Positions 44,735-56,807 of a DNA stretch of 64,000 nucleotides are shown here, in pieces. A program made the position numbers and the translations under genes. This DNA comes from Smallanthus sonchifolius (taxonomy: Eukaryota; Streptophyta; Magnoliopsida; Asterales; Asteraceae). Below the pieces are notes generated by a model, which did no database searches, had not been told where the DNA came from, and worked only from the letters and a program-made list of their open reading frames with translations. How positions within the stretch are numbered: position 1 is the stretch's first letter; every line of letters begins with the position of its first letter. The stretch covers positions 12,354,001 to 12,418,000 of the forward strand of contig CM042020.1 in assembly GCA_023525975.1 (NCBI GenBank), in the 5' to 3' direction.

Positions 44735-47421
44735 CTAACCGGTGGTATTCGGAATATCTTCGAGAGGAGTTACCTCCCTCTCGTTCTCGTCAATTGGGCC
44801 ACCTAAATAGTGCTTCAACCTATGGCCGTTCACCTTCCATGACCCTCCACTAGCTTCATCGTATAACTCAACCGCACCATGCGGAAACACCTCCTTCACT
44901 TCATAAGGTCCCGTCCACTTCGATTTCAACTTCCCGGGAAACAACTTAAACCTCGAATTGTAAAGGAGTACTTTATCACCAGCTTTAAACTCCTTCAACC
45001 CCTTAAGCTTCCTGTCATGCAACGCCTTTGTTTTCTCTTTGATACTCCAAGAACGCTCATACGCCGCATCTCTAAGTGCTTCTAACTCATGAATTTGGAA
45101 AAACCTTCTCCTAGCCGCTTGAGTGAGGTCGAGATTGACGGTCTTTAGAGCCCAAAGCGCTCGGTGCTCCAATTCAACCGGGAGATGGCACGCTTTGCCA
45201 TAGACAATCATGAACGGTGTGGTTCCTAAGGGTGTTTTGTAGGCGGTACGAAATGCCCACAACGCATCATCGAGTTTATCCGACCAATCCTTACGACTCT
45301 TCCCTACCGTTTTCTCTAGTATTCTCTTCACTCCCCGATTCGCATTCTCAACTTGACCGTTTGTTTGTGGATGGTACGCGGTAGACAAACGGTGAGTAAC
45401 TCCATAACGCTCTAATGCCTTCTCCATTACGGCATTACAAAAACGCGTTCCTCGGTCACTAATAATGGCTTTGGGAATACCGAAACGAGTGAACAACTTC
45501 TTTAGGAATCTCACCACCACTCGGGCATCGTTTGTAGGCAAAGCTTGAGCTTCAACCCACTTCGAAACGTAGTCTATTGCCACAAGGATGAACCTATTTC
45601 CACTAGAGGAGGGAAAAGGTCCCATGAAGTCGATGCCCCATACGTCAAAGATTTCAAGAACTTGAATAGGATTTTGGGGCATCTCATTCTTGGATGAGAT
45701 ATTGCCGGTACGTTGGCAAGCATCGCATGTCTTAACGAATTCTATAGCATCCTCAACTACCGTAGGCCAAAAGAAACCGCAATCAAAGACCTTTTGTGCG
45801 GTAGTGTGTGCACCATGATGACCTCCCGTCAACCCCTCATGCACATGCCTCAAAATATTTAGACCCTCTTCCTTACGAACACACCTCCTAAGAATACGGT
45901 CACCTCCTATCCTAAAAAGGTAAGGATCATCCCATATGTACTTCCTCGCATCCCTAAACAACTTCCTCTTTTGTTGGACATTCATATCCTTCATGACATA
46001 CCCATTGGCAAGATAGTTTGCTAAGTCACTAAACCAAGGTAAACCCTCTTTCTCAGCCGCTACGAAATCTATGGACTCGTAAGGGAATCTATCTCCTATT
46101 GCCTCCTCACGAATCTCCTCCCTACTCGGATCCTCTAGTCGTGAAAGATGGTCCGCCGCTACGTTTTCCGCTCCTTTCTTATCCTTAATTTCTATGTCAA
46201 ACTCGGAAAGAAGAAGAATCCAACATATAAGACGAGGCTTAGCGTCCTTCTTTTGGAAGGGATAACGCAAAAGTGCATGATCGGTGAACACTATGGTTTT
46301 TGAAAGCACGAGGTACGAACGAAACTTATCGAAAGCAAAGACGACGGCTAGGAGTTCCTTCTCGGTGGTGGTGTAGTTCTCTTGCGTGTCGTTGAGGGTT
46401 TTACTCGCGTAATAGATCGGGTGAAAGTGGTTCCCCGTCTTTGACCCAAGACCGCCCCGACCGCGTAATCGCTCGCGTCACACATGAGCTCAAATGGTAA
46501 GCTCCAATCGGGGGATACAAGGATGGGTGCACTCACTAGTTTCTCTTTAAGGAAGTCGAAGGCTTGAAGACACTCCTTGTCGAAGACAAAAGGGACATCT
46601 TTCTCAAGGAGTCGAGTCATGGGGCGAGTGATTTTGGAAAAATCCTTAATGAAACGCCTATAGAAGCCCGCATGACCTAAGAAGCTACGAATCGATTTCA
46701 CACTAGTCGGTGGAGGAAGCCTACTAATAGTATCTATTTTGGCTCTATCTACCTCTATACCGGACCTAGAAATCTTATGTCCTAAGACAATCCCCTCCGT
46801 AACCATGAAGTGACACTTCTCCCAATTAAGCATCAACTTCGTCTCAACACACCTCTTCATCATCCTAGCTAGGTTACCTAAACAATGATCAAACGAATCG
46901 CCATAGACCGAGAAATCATCCATAAAGACCTCCATCGAACTCTCAACCATATCTTGAAAAATGGCAATCATACATCGTTGGAAAGTAGCCGGAGCGTTAC
47001 ATAATCCAAAAGGCATGCGTCGGTACGCATACGTGCCATATGGACATGTAAAGGTCGTCTTCTCTTGGTCTTCCGGCGCGATAGGAATTTGGAAGTAGCC
47101 GGAAAAACCATCAAGGAAACAATAAAATTGTTGCCCCGCGAGACGCTCTAGCATTTGGTCTATGAATGGGAGTGGGAAGTGGTCCTTCCGGGTAGCGTCA
47201 TTGAGCTTGCGGTAGTCAATACATACACACCAACCGGTGACTGTACGCGAAGGGATGAGCTCGTTTTTCTCGTTAACGACAACAGTCACCCCCCCCTTCT
47301 TGGGGACGACTTGGGTAGGACTCACCCAAGAAGAATCGGATATCGGGTAAATCAAACCGGCTTCCATCAACTTCAACACCTCCTTCCTAACTACTTCCTT
47401 CATGTTGGGGTTTAGGCGTCT
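44735..47421 (-). pseudogene. pol: Element E pol: RT, RNase H, integrase, nearly intact
   Basis: The RT frame (47403-46348) follows the gag-protease frame after a single in-frame TAA at 47421-47419. Related elements have Gln here, so it is a nonsense mutation rather than a natural junction. The RT shows VCIDYRKLNDATRKDHFPLP and the catalytic MEVFMDDFSVYG (about 46905-46935). Near 46437, inside RNase H, one base is lost and the frame shifts. The frame 46309-44735 then carries TDHALLRYPF, the integrase zinc module (HVHEGLTGGHHG ... CDACQRTGN), the core residues in IDFMGPFP, ISDRGTRF and GQVENANRG, and the GPY/F-type end (KWTGPYEVKEVFPHG). Apart from these two breaks the enzymes look complete. 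Confidence 0.92.
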
Positions 47422-50334
47422 TTATGGTTGCACCACCGGTTTAAACTCATCCTCCATGAGAATCCGGTGAGTACAAAAAGTAGGGCTAATCCCCTTAATA
47501 TCGGACAACCTCCAAGCTATAGCCTCCTTGTGCTCTTTTAGCACCTCAATTAACTTCCCCTTCTCCTCCTCCGTCAATTTGGAAGAAACTATGACGGGCA
47601 TACTAGAATTTTCTCCTAGGAAAGCGTACTCTAGATGTGACGGAAGGACCTTAAGCTCTAGGGGCGTAGTATCTACGGGTTTGCTCTCACTCTCGTCCCT
47701 AATCTCACATAGCTCTAAGGTTTCAGGAACCGAAGTCGGCTCTACTTCCTCACTCTCGTCATCCAACTCTTCGCCATCTACTCCCTCACTAACTAGATCG
47801 ACTCCACTAATGAAACCTATGCACTGATCAACGCACGATATAAAAGAATCTAAGAAGTAAACGGAGTGACACGGACCACTATAATCATCACTACCACTAG
47901 AGTGTTGCATAGCTCTATCTATCTCAAAGGTGACGATCTCATCGCCCGCACGAAGTGAAATCTTACCGTCAAAGACATCGATGATTGCCTTTGCGGTTCG
48001 GAGGAATGGACGGCCTAGTATGATCGGAACTCTCTCGTCGGCCTCCATGTCTAAAACCACGAAATCTACGGGGAACACGAACTTATCTACCTTAACGAGC
48101 AAATTCTCTATGATTCCACAAGGATATTTGACCGAACGGTCGGCCAAGGACAACGACATGCGAGTAGGAGTAAGCTCACCTAGACCTAATTTCTCATAAA
48201 GAGAGAATGGCATCAAGTTGATGCTCGCACCTAAATCGGCTAAAGCGTGAGCGGGAGTGATGGCACCCCCGAATAAGCACGGGATGGTGAATGTACCCGG
48301 GTCGGTTAGTTTCTCTGGTAGCTTATTCAAGACCACCGCGGAACAACCTTCGGTCAAAGGAATGTTCGAAAACTCACCTATCCTATCCTTACGCTTGAGA
48401 AGGTCCTTAAGGAATGTGGCGTATTTGGGCATGGACTGTAAGGCCTCGATGAACGGAAGATTGATCTTCAATTGCTTGAACATCTCAAGAAATTTCCCAT
48501 ATTCCTTAGCATATTTTTGGTGCTTAAGGCGGGCGGGGTATGGGACGCGTGAGTGATCAACTAACGAAGACGGCTTAACGACTATTGGTTGCTTCGCTAC
48601 CCTACTCTCGACTTGAGGCTCCTCGGTGTGTGCGGTACTTGCTGGGTTTAACCTAGATTGCCCTTTACCGGGAGTCTCCATCTCAATCTCCTCATCTACG
48701 GGTTCCTCATCCTCTACCTCTACACTCTCGGGTATCACTACCTCTCCTAAGGTCCTACCACTACGGGTCGAGATTGCCTTCAAATGGCCGGACGGGTTAG
48801 GCTTTGTGTTGCCCGAAAATTGACAGGGAGGTCGTTCTTGCAGCTGGCGTGCAATGTCCCCGACCTGCCTTTGAAGGTCCAAGAAATTAGAATGGTTATT
48901 CTTGAGGTATGTAGCATGTTCTTCTAAGGTTCGTTGGGTGGACTGGTCCTTAACTAGAATTTGGGATAACATAGCTTTAATCTCGTCTAGACCACTACCC
49001 AAATCTTGATTTTTTGAACCCTGATTATTTGACCCCCCACTATTGAACTGACCTCCTGTATTTGAACCTGACCCTGAACTACCAAACTGACCTTGCTGAT
49101 TTGAACCCCCACTTGAATAGAAACCTGGCCCTCTGCTTTGATACTGGCTTGATGGGAAACCAGGGGGATTAACGGAAGAGCGGAAATTATTATTACTACG
49201 CCAGTTAGAGTTATTATTAAATGGGTTAGTGGGACCTCGGTTTTGACCTGCGATATACTCGACCTGTTCGAGGGTAGGTGTTGGACATTCTACAGTATCA
49301 TGACCTCCCCTACAAACCTCACACCTATCGACCTTTTTCTTAATTTCTAATAACTCTTTGGTGATATAATCAAGTTGAGATGCTACCTTTGAATCCGAGC
49401 CAACTTGGTTTACTCCTTGAGCGGCTGAGGAAGTACTAGTAACATGAATGGAAGTCCTGCTGGTAGCACAATGATCGATATCAGCATGAGCAAAACTCTC
49501 AAAGAGATCATTACAGTCGGCCACCGATTTCTTGCCCATGAGATGGCCTCCTGCAGAGGTGTCGAATCGGGCCTTACACTCGGGGGTGAGACCATTGTAG
49601 AATTTCTCTACAAGTGCCCAATCAGACAACCCGTGTTGGGAACAACGTGAGAGTAGGGTTTGAAACCTCTCCCAAGCTAAGTGATAAGGTTCGTCAGACT
49701 CCATCCGGAACGAATGGATCTGATCACGAAGGCGAGATGCCTTAGCAGGTGGAAAATACTTAGCTAGGAAGGCATCCCTAAGTCCAGCCCATGTGGTAAA
49801 AGTACCTGCCGGCTGCGAATCAAGCCAAGTGGCTGCGCGGCCAGCAAGTGAAAACGGGAAGACTTGGAGATAGCGGGCATCAAGGTTAACACCTTCGATG
49901 CCGAAGGTGTTGCAAAGGCGGGTGAGACGGTTGATGTGGGCGGGCGCATCCTCGTCATCACGACCGTGAAACTGACAAGAGTTGTTAATGGCGGTCATGA
50001 TGTAGGACGGGATTTGCCAAGACTTGTCATTGGTGATTTCGGGAAGGATAATGGGTGAGTTCGCGGTATAACCCGCGGTGGAGCGTTGGTGGACAGTTTG
50101 GTTGTTGGCCATTTGGAAAAAGTGTGGCGGACTCGGAGGATGGGAAATAGGTGGGGAGCTATGGGGTGAAGACCTCGGTGTGAAGTCAAAGCTTGGTGGT
50201 ATTGATTGGGATGTAGAGTCAGAAAAGGCGAAAGATGAAGATGAAGGAGTACTAACCTTTAGAGAAAAAGACGAGAAGGAAGACTTGTCCGTAGGCGGCT
50301 TCGGCGGAGGTCCTTGCGAACGCGTATGGGGCAT
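47422..50334 (-). CDS. gag-pro: Element E Gag-protease
   Basis: An open frame of about 970 residues. The start at 50334 (MPHTRSQGPPPKPP) is chosen because the same start is seen in B and C and because GGTTTTGCAG, splice-acceptor-like, ends three bases upstream; an in-frame ATG is also at 50355. Regions: Pro/Ser-rich N-terminus (1-80); capsid core (about 110-250; WLDSQPAGTFTTWAGLRD, MESDEPYHLAWERFQTLL); a single CCHC-type knuckle CEVCRGGHDTVEC near residue 337; an Asn/Gly/Ser-rich low-complexity stretch (about 360-440); and the aspartic protease with ALADLGASINLMP near residue 696. The frame closes at the nonsense codon before RT, so Gag and protease could still be made but not the Gag-Pol fusion. 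Confidence 0.92.
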   Translation of the reverse strand: MPHTRSQGPPPKPPTDKSSFSSFSLKVSTPSSSSFAFSDSTSQSIPPSFDFTPRSSPHSSPPISHPPSPPHFFQMANNQTVHQRSTAGYTANSPIILPEITNDKSWQIPSYIMTAINNSCQFHGRDDEDAPAHINRLTRLCNTFGIEGVNLDARYLQVFPFSLAGRAATWLDSQPAGTFTTWAGLRDAFLAKYFPPAKASRLRDQIHSFRMESDEPYHLAWERFQTLLSRCSQHGLSDWALVEKFYNGLTPECKARFDTSAGGHLMGKKSVADCNDLFESFAHADIDHCATSRTSIHVTSTSSAAQGVNQVGSDSKVASQLDYITKELLEIKKKVDRCEVCRGGHDTVECPTPTLEQVEYIAGQNRGPTNPFNNNSNWRSNNNFRSSVNPPGFPSSQYQSRGPGFYSSGGSNQQGQFGSSGSGSNTGGQFNSGGSNNQGSKNQDLGSGLDEIKAMLSQILVKDQSTQRTLEEHATYLKNNHSNFLDLQRQVGDIARQLQERPPCQFSGNTKPNPSGHLKAISTRSGRTLGEVVIPESVEVEDEEPVDEEIEMETPGKGQSRLNPASTAHTEEPQVESRVAKQPIVVKPSSLVDHSRVPYPARLKHQKYAKEYGKFLEMFKQLKINLPFIEALQSMPKYATFLKDLLKRKDRIGEFSNIPLTEGCSAVVLNKLPEKLTDPGTFTIPCLFGGAITPAHALADLGASINLMPFSLYEKLGLGELTPTRMSLSLADRSVKYPCGIIENLLVKVDKFVFPVDFVVLDMEADERVPIILGRPFLRTAKAIIDVFDGKISLRAGDEIVTFEIDRAMQHSSGSDDYSGPCHSVYFLDSFISCVDQCIGFISGVDLVSEGVDGEELDDESEEVEPTSVPETLELCEIRDESESKPVDTTPLELKVLPSHLEYAFLGENSSMPVIVSSKLTEEEKGKLIEVLKEHKEAIAWRLSDIKGISPTFCTHRILMEDEFKPVVQP

Positions 50335-50515
50335 CCACTGCAAAACCGAAAACAAACAAGTAAGACGACTCTAAAAGATACTGACTAAATAAAAATAAAT
50401 AATAAAAATAAAAAGAATCTTAATTATTTAGACTCCTACGACTCAAACAAAGTAAATAGCACGTATGATGTCAATTAAGTCCAAGCAAAGAAATTAACGC
50501 AATTGCCAGAGAGAG

Positions 50516-50533
50516 TCCCCGGCAACGGCGCCA
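50516..50533 (-). other. Element E primer-binding site
   Basis: On the minus strand TGGCGCCGTTGCCGGGGA follows the 5' LTR after a few bases. It is the canonical, unmutated form of the site seen with changes in B and C. Confidence 0.92.
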
Positions 50534-50539
50534 AAAACT

Positions 50540-52246
50540 TGGTGTGCTAAAAAGTAGTTTAATAAAATTAACTAAATTAACCTAATTCTAGACTCTAAGT
50601 AATACTCTAGACTCACTAGGACACACTAAACTACTAACCGGCAAGTGTACCGATCGACTCTAGTATAGCTAATGTAAGTCCGGATATCGAACCCACGAGA
50701 CTCTATCGAATTACGTTAACGACTCTATCTAGACTATGACTGACACTGACTGAACTAATTGTTTAATTGTTGGGGGGGGGGGGGTTTCTGAAAATCCTAA
50801 AAATGCAATTAAATTAAACTAAATTAATTAACTAAATTAACCAATACGAATTAACTTGGACTTTTACTCAGATGGTGGAAACACTACCTAGACTGGAATC
50901 CTGATTGCTTTTAGTAATGATTTTATCTGGAAATTGTTTACTATGGAACCGGGATCATGAAGTTCTCACCTTTCAGGATATCTAAAGGACTCCTAACCCC
51001 TCTCAAAAGCACGCTATGATACCCTAAAGGTTGTTTAGATTACCGGTTATTAGACTCTCTTTCAAGACACCTAACGGATTTATGAAAGTACCCTTAGAGG
51101 CTTACTCCCTTTCGAGACCTAAACCAAGGATAGAGTTGTTTTCTCGATTAGACTTGCTAGACAATAGCCAAAAGGTTCACTCCTAACAAAGCTCCTACCT
51201 TTCAGTTTAATGACTTAGACCTAGCAATAATCTCTCACCTTTCAGCTATTGATGATTAGTAGAACACTTGATTTTATAAGATTACCAAATATTACTTCTA
51301 AGGTTTAATGGCCAATTTAACCCTAAAGATTGAAGATTTATTACGTGATATAGACACTCACCAAAATCTAAAACCTAGCAAGACTCTATTATGTGATAAA
51401 GACCGTCACCAAGAATCTCACGAAGCAATAAACAATATTCAAACAATATCAAATATGCAAACACATCTAATCAATAGAACAAATCGCCTACATTTCATAA
51501 ATAATCCATAAAATCCATAAATCCATAATAAAAATCAGAACTTTAGACAATCATTCATCTAGTCTAGGTAGTACGATAAATTTAGCCAATCAAAGTCATT
51601 GAAAACATCAAGAATGAAGTATAATCAAGAACACAAAACATAGTTTAAAGAAAGAGACGAAAGTAAAGACACCCGAATGACACAAACGTGACCCGAATGA
51701 TTCTCCCGACTTCAATCCTTCAACCAGCAGCTCCAAGAACTCAGAAACGCCTCAATCAATGCTCCAAAATCGCCCAGGGTTCTGTTAATTCATAACTAGG
51801 GTTTTTTTTGTTAAAAACAATTAAGTATTTATATGTTTCACTTAACAAATCCCAACCCAGCAGCTCCAAATCTGGCGACAACACATACTCGCGGGGCGCG
51901 ATAGAATCCTCCATGTTAGTCGCGACCCGCGACCGTCTTTATGACGTCAGCACATTTAACAGTCTCTCGCCTCCCGCGAGAGGCATTACCTTTATTGTCG
52001 CGGCCCGCGAGAGACCACTATTCCAGCACTTTCAACGCGTTTAAGCTCCCGAGCACTCCAATACGTTCCAGGACTCGACTTTTTCATGTTTCAACTTGTT
52101 TTCCTCACTTTTCAGCTATTTCTCCGATTCAAGACCTGCAAAACGCAATTGGATTAGAAGTACGCAAATTCTGACGAAAACCAAACTAACACTAACGAAA
52201 TCATACAAACTGTACACGATAAAAGAATGTATTTTGCAATACATCA
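50540..52246 (-). repeat. Element E 5' LTR
   Basis: 1707 bp, nearly identical to 38909-40615. Palindromes are at 51919-51933, 51964-51982 and 51998-52010. The TATA-like CATATAAATACTT (plus 51823-51835) lies downstream of them in the sense of transcription, placing the array in U3. A poly-G tract is near 50772-50785. Small ORFs here duplicate those of the other LTR and are not genes. Confidence 0.95.
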
Positions 52247-52251
52247 CATAT

Positions 52252-54267
52252 AAGTTGGAGATAAAGAAGGGTGCAGTCACCCCAACTAATCAATCTGGAA
52301 ACACAGCTCTTATTGCAGGTCAAAGTTCCTCCACTTCATCTAACAAAACCACAATGGCTTATTTTCAAACTGATGTCCCACCTTCGATTTCTGGAGTTCA
52401 GCCTACTCCTTCATCCAACTCTTAGAAGCCAACCACTATGATTCCTGATGAGTATCTGCCAATCATGGCTGCTTTCATGTCATGTTATGATGCCCTAATT
52501 TCTGGAAACTTAACACCTGTCAGCTTTAAACTTGATGAATTGGAGCAGATCAACCCGAATGATTTGGAAAAGATGGATATTGATTGGTGTATGGATATGC
52601 TGACTCTGAGAGCCAAAAGATTCATCAAGAGGACTGGGATGGAAAGATTCAAGCAAGTAAAGACTCTGGGGTTTGACATCAAGAAGGTGAGATGCTACAA
52701 CTGTGACCAGCTGGGTCATTTTGCAAGGAACTGGAAGGAGCCATCATCAAAGGAGCAGCATGAGAAGAAGAATTCATCTGGAAAGCAAGCTGTCATCTTT
52801 CCCAAATCCACTACAACTTCCAGCTCAATAGCTCTGGTCTGTCAAGCTGATGGACACTATTATTGGGGAGATCAAGAAGGGGAAGCTGCTGACAAGGCAC
52901 TGATGGCAGCCATTGAAGAAAAGGAGAAATGTGTCATGATTGAACCAGCTAAGGATCTCACCGCCGTACCAGCAGAGGTAATGTCTAGACTTTGCAGTGC
53001 TAAATCCTGTTTAAATGAGATTCAGAAATATAGATTCATCAACCAGGCTTTGGTTGATGAACGAGATCATATAAAGGTGATGTATGATTCTGTGGCTAAA
53101 AATGAGAAACTTTACTAAAAGAAAATTCATGATATTTCTGGAGAAAACCGATATTTGATTGTACAACTTACTACACAAAAGAATAATAATCAAATTTTAA
53201 CTGAAAGACTACAAAAGGTTGACAAAGAAAATTTTCAAGTTGAACACATGGGTATGGATTAGAAAATTCTTTTTGCAATCATTGACAACCAAATTCATAA
53301 AAAGGTCACAGAAGGCATCGGGTATAACTCTCACCCACCTCCATATTCTAAGTCTGGTAGATTTGCTAATATGCCAGTACCTCATGTTCCCACACCTTTT
53401 GTTTGCAATTTATCACCTGATGATTATATCCAAACTTCAGATTCTGACATTTTTGCTTCCTGTGCAGAGTCAGATTGTGTAGGTTCCGAAGATGATTGTG
53501 ATGAGAGTTCTAGTAAGAGAAATGTTTTAAATGAACTTGAGTCGGATGAATGTAATAATATGTCCGTGTCAAAACCAGATATTTGTGAACACATTGAAAG
53601 TTTGTATTTTGGTTATGTGCCTTTTGAGCATGACAGTTTGAGAAATGCTATTTCTAAGTTTAAGAATGCTTTGCCTTTTGTTCCTAAATCTGTAAATGCT
53701 ATGAGTTGTATTGCAAATTTTAAAAGTGTAGGAGTTGTTGTGATCGACATTCCACAAGAAACAATGAGCAATCTGGAATTTTTCAGATTAAAGGAAGATC
53801 AAAGTCTTCAAGAAAGAAATATTGAAGAAAGAGTTGCCTCTAGTTCTGATGTCTCAATATATCAATCATCTTCATCATCCTCTGATGACAATTATCAGGC
53901 TAAGCCAACATGTGATAAAGTTTGTTTTAGTTGTGGGGAATCCAATCATGTTTTCAAGACATGTAAATTGTCTACATATCATTTCAAAGAAGAAAACGTA
54001 CCATCTGTTGTTCAAAATTCAGTTGATTGTGCTTCAAATGTTTTATTTAAATCACAACATAGTAGAACTTTACGACGTAAAATGATTAAAAATGCTAAAA
54101 ATTGGTCGAAAAGGATTTGGAAAATTAAGAATAACGATCTTTTTTAGAACACATTAAAGGATGATTCTGACTATGACTTCCGAAATGCATCTTGTAAATT
54201 TAAGAAGTTCCAAGTTAGCAATGGCTTGGGTAAAAATGGCTAAATGATTCATTTTATGTAGGGACAA
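52252..54267 (+). pseudogene. gag: Element D gag, second part, with zinc knuckles
   Basis: Gag continues directly after element E (KLEIKKGAV...). Stops occur near 52423, 53116, 53258 and 54145. The first knuckle reads CYNCDQLGHFARNW: its last cysteine is replaced by Trp, so it should not bind zinc normally. A Ser/Asp-rich spacer (about 53440-53560) and a second, complete knuckle CFSCGESNHVFKTC (about 53929-53970) follow. The region then leads into protease. Confidence 0.85.
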
Positions 54268-55400
54268 TTGAGGAGGACTGGAGACAATATCTGGCATGTC
54301 GACAGTGGTTGCTCAAGACATATGACTGGTCATTTTTCTTTATTGCAAGATTATCATCCAATGAACGGAGATTTTTTCGCCTTTGCAGGCAATCCAAGAG
54401 GTGGAAACATTGAAGGTCAAGGAACTGTGTCTAACGATGTAAATAGCTTTGAGAATGTCAATTTTGTCCCACAACTGAAGTACAATCTGATGAGTGTGTC
54501 CCAAATTTGTGATAAAGACTTTTCTGCCCTCTTCAACTCCAAGGAATGTTTGATTTTAAAGCCTAGGGTGGTTATTCCTGAAAATCTAATCCTCATGCGT
54601 GCTCCTCGAAGATTCAATACTTATAGTCTGGATATGAATAATCCATCAGGAATTGAATCTTGTTTTCTTTCAAAAGCTTCAGAGGATGAGTCCTTTCTTT
54701 GGCACAAGAGATTAGGACATGTGAATTTCAAGACAATGAACCGCCTTGTTCGAGGAAACCTTGTCACCGGTTTGCCTTTGAAAGATTTCTCACCCATGGA
54801 ACAATGTATCTCTTGTTCCAAGGGCAAGCAACATAAATCTACTCACAAACCCAAAACCACTAATTCCATTGACTCTCCCCTTCAATTGCTGCACATGGAT
54901 CTTTTCGGTCCTGTGAGAGTTATGAGTCATGGAAGGAAATCTTACTATTTGGTGGTAACCGATGATTTCCCTCGGTTTACTTGGGTATTCTTCCTGGCCA
55001 AGAAAAATGAGACGCTAGAGAGTCTAAAGATTCATTTGTTACAAATCGAGAATCTGTTCAATCTAAGTGTGAAGACTATTCACAGTGATCATGGCACAGA
55101 GTTTAAGAATGCCACTCTAGATTCTTTCTGTGAAAGTAAGGGCATATCTCGGCAATTCAGTGCACCTCGTACTCCTCAACAAAATGGTGTAGCTGAACGA
55201 AGAAATCGTATGTTGATAGAAGTATCAAGAACTATGATCGTTGATTCTAAGCTTCCTGTCACATTCTGGGCCGAGGCAGTTAATACAACTTGTTTTGTGG
55301 AGAACTGAGTTCTCATCACCAAAAGCTGCAACAAGACTCCTTATGAAATTATGTACAAGCGCAAGCCTGTTATTGATTTCTTCAGGAAATTTGGGTGTGT
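54268..55400 (+). pseudogene. pol: Element D protease and integrase
   Basis: The frame 54268-55308 carries the copia protease site WHVDSGCSRHMTG (near 54291-54329), the pre-integrase region LWHKRLGHVNFKTMNRLV and the zinc module ending CISCSKGKQH. The integrase core shows MDLFGPVR, IHSDHGTEFKN and the catalytic Glu in QQNGVAERRNR. A TGA at 55306-55308 interrupts it; homology continues with NKTPYEIMYKRKP in the next frame (from 55351). Confidence 0.9.
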
Positions 55401-56740
55401 TTGCACAATGCTGAATAATTCTGATCAGCTGAACAAGTTTGAAGCAAAAGCGGATGAGTGCTACTTCGTGGGCTATTCCTCTAACCAAAGAGCTTTTCGT
55501 GTTTACAACAAGAGACGAAGGATTGTGCTGGAATCTATTGATATCAACTGGCATGAAAGCAATCATACGGACGCTGGGGACGGTCCTGATTGGCTTTTTG
55601 ATGTCGATTATTTGTTTAAATCATTTAATCTTCCTGATTTCACTAACATATCTGTCTCAGCTAATCCTCTTATGTCTGTAAATATCCTAGGTACCTCTTC
55701 TGCTTCTGCCTCAAACTCCTCCTCATCACCCACTCCGGATTCTTCGTACTCTGTAGCACCAAGTGAAACTGTTGAGGAAGAAACTCCTCCAATAGTGGAT
55801 GTTGCTCCACAATCATCTGCTGCAGACCCTATTATTGATGAAGTTAACCTTTCTGACAATAACATTACCAATCTGGATGATCAATTGGAAGAGGAGGCGA
55901 TTCCCCATTTGAGAATTCACAAGGATCATCCGACAGACAACATCATTGGTCCACTCAATGTGGGAGTCCGAACTCGTAGTGCCACCGAAGCAATTAATGA
56001 CGGTTTCTTCTCTTGTTTCATATCTCAAGTTGAACCTAAGAATATCAAAGCTGCTTTGCTTGAAAACAGTTGGGTGGAGGCCATACAAGAAGAATTGCAG
56101 CAGTTCAACAAGTTACATGTGTGGAATCTGGTGGAACTTCCAAGGAACAAAGTCCTAATCGGCACTCGTTGGGTATTTCCTAATAAAAAGGACGAAGGTG
56201 GAATCGTGATTCGAAACAAAGCCCGCTTGGTGGTTCAGGGGTTTTATCAAGAATAAGGAATTGATTTTGAGGATGTCTTTGCACCAGTGGCTCGCTTGGA
56301 AGCCATCAGAATGTTTTTCGCATACGCAGCCTACATGGACTTAACAGTTCATCAGATGGATGTCAAAAGCGCATTTCTGTATGGAAAAGTTCAAGAGGAA
56401 GTTTATGTCAAGCAGCCACCGGGTTTCATTGATCCAAGCTATCCTAATAGAGTTTACAAACTTGACAAGGCATTGTACGGTCTTCATCAAGCACCTCGTG
56501 CGTGGTATAAGACGTTATCTAAGCATATGCTTGATAATGGTTTCACACGAGGAGAAATTGACAAACTTTGTTCAAACGAAAGGATGGTGCGGATACCATT
56601 TTAGTGCAAATCTATGTTGTTGATATCATTTTCGGATCCACAAATCCTCGGTTATGTAAAGAGTTCGAGGAAGTGATGCGCTCTAAGTTTGAAATGAGCT
56701 CTATGGGGTTAATGAAGTTCTTTCTTGGGTTGCAAGTAGA
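55401..56740 (+). pseudogene. pol: Element D reverse transcriptase
   Basis: After a Ser/Pro-rich linker (about 55690-55800), RT begins with WVEAIQEELQQFNKLHVWNLVELPRNK. A TAA at 56254-56256 breaks ARLVVQGFYQE from GIDFEDVFAPVARLEAIRMF. The motif MDVKSAFLYGKVQEEVYVKQPPGF and KALYGLHQAPRAWY are intact, then a frameshift near 56560 follows. The catalytic box reads YVVDIIFGST (near 56614-56643); copia RTs have YVDD, so the first catalytic Asp is lost. A further stop is near 56743. Confidence 0.9.
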
Positions 56741-56807
56741 TTAGTCTGAGTCGGGAATTCTTATCCATCAAGAGAAGTGTGTCAAAGAAATTCTGACCAA
56801 GTTCAAA

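Larger units (their letters stand above)
38909..52246 (-). mobile_element. Element E: young antisense Athila-like element inside D
   Basis: The two LTRs are both 1707 bp and differ at only about 15 positions by my count, the lowest divergence in the window. The element is flanked by a perfect CATAT duplication (38904-38908 and 52247-52251). Read on the minus strand: 5' LTR 52246-50540, PBS, gag-protease, pol, leader, env-position ORF, tail, PPT, 3' LTR 40615-38909. Only two disabling changes are evident, both in pol. It is the most recent insertion of the nest. Confidence 0.95.

Noticed and set aside
47419..47421. Programmed stop readthrough between protease and RT in E
   Set aside because: The stop lies within conserved coding sequence where B has Gln, and no readthrough context is conserved, so a simple nonsense mutation is more likely.
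38909..52246. Two nearly identical 1.7-kb direct repeats as a segmental duplication or assembly artefact
   Set aside because: They are the LTRs of element E: terminal TG/CA, PBS and PPT next to them, a perfect CATAT duplication, and host gag continuous across the insertion.
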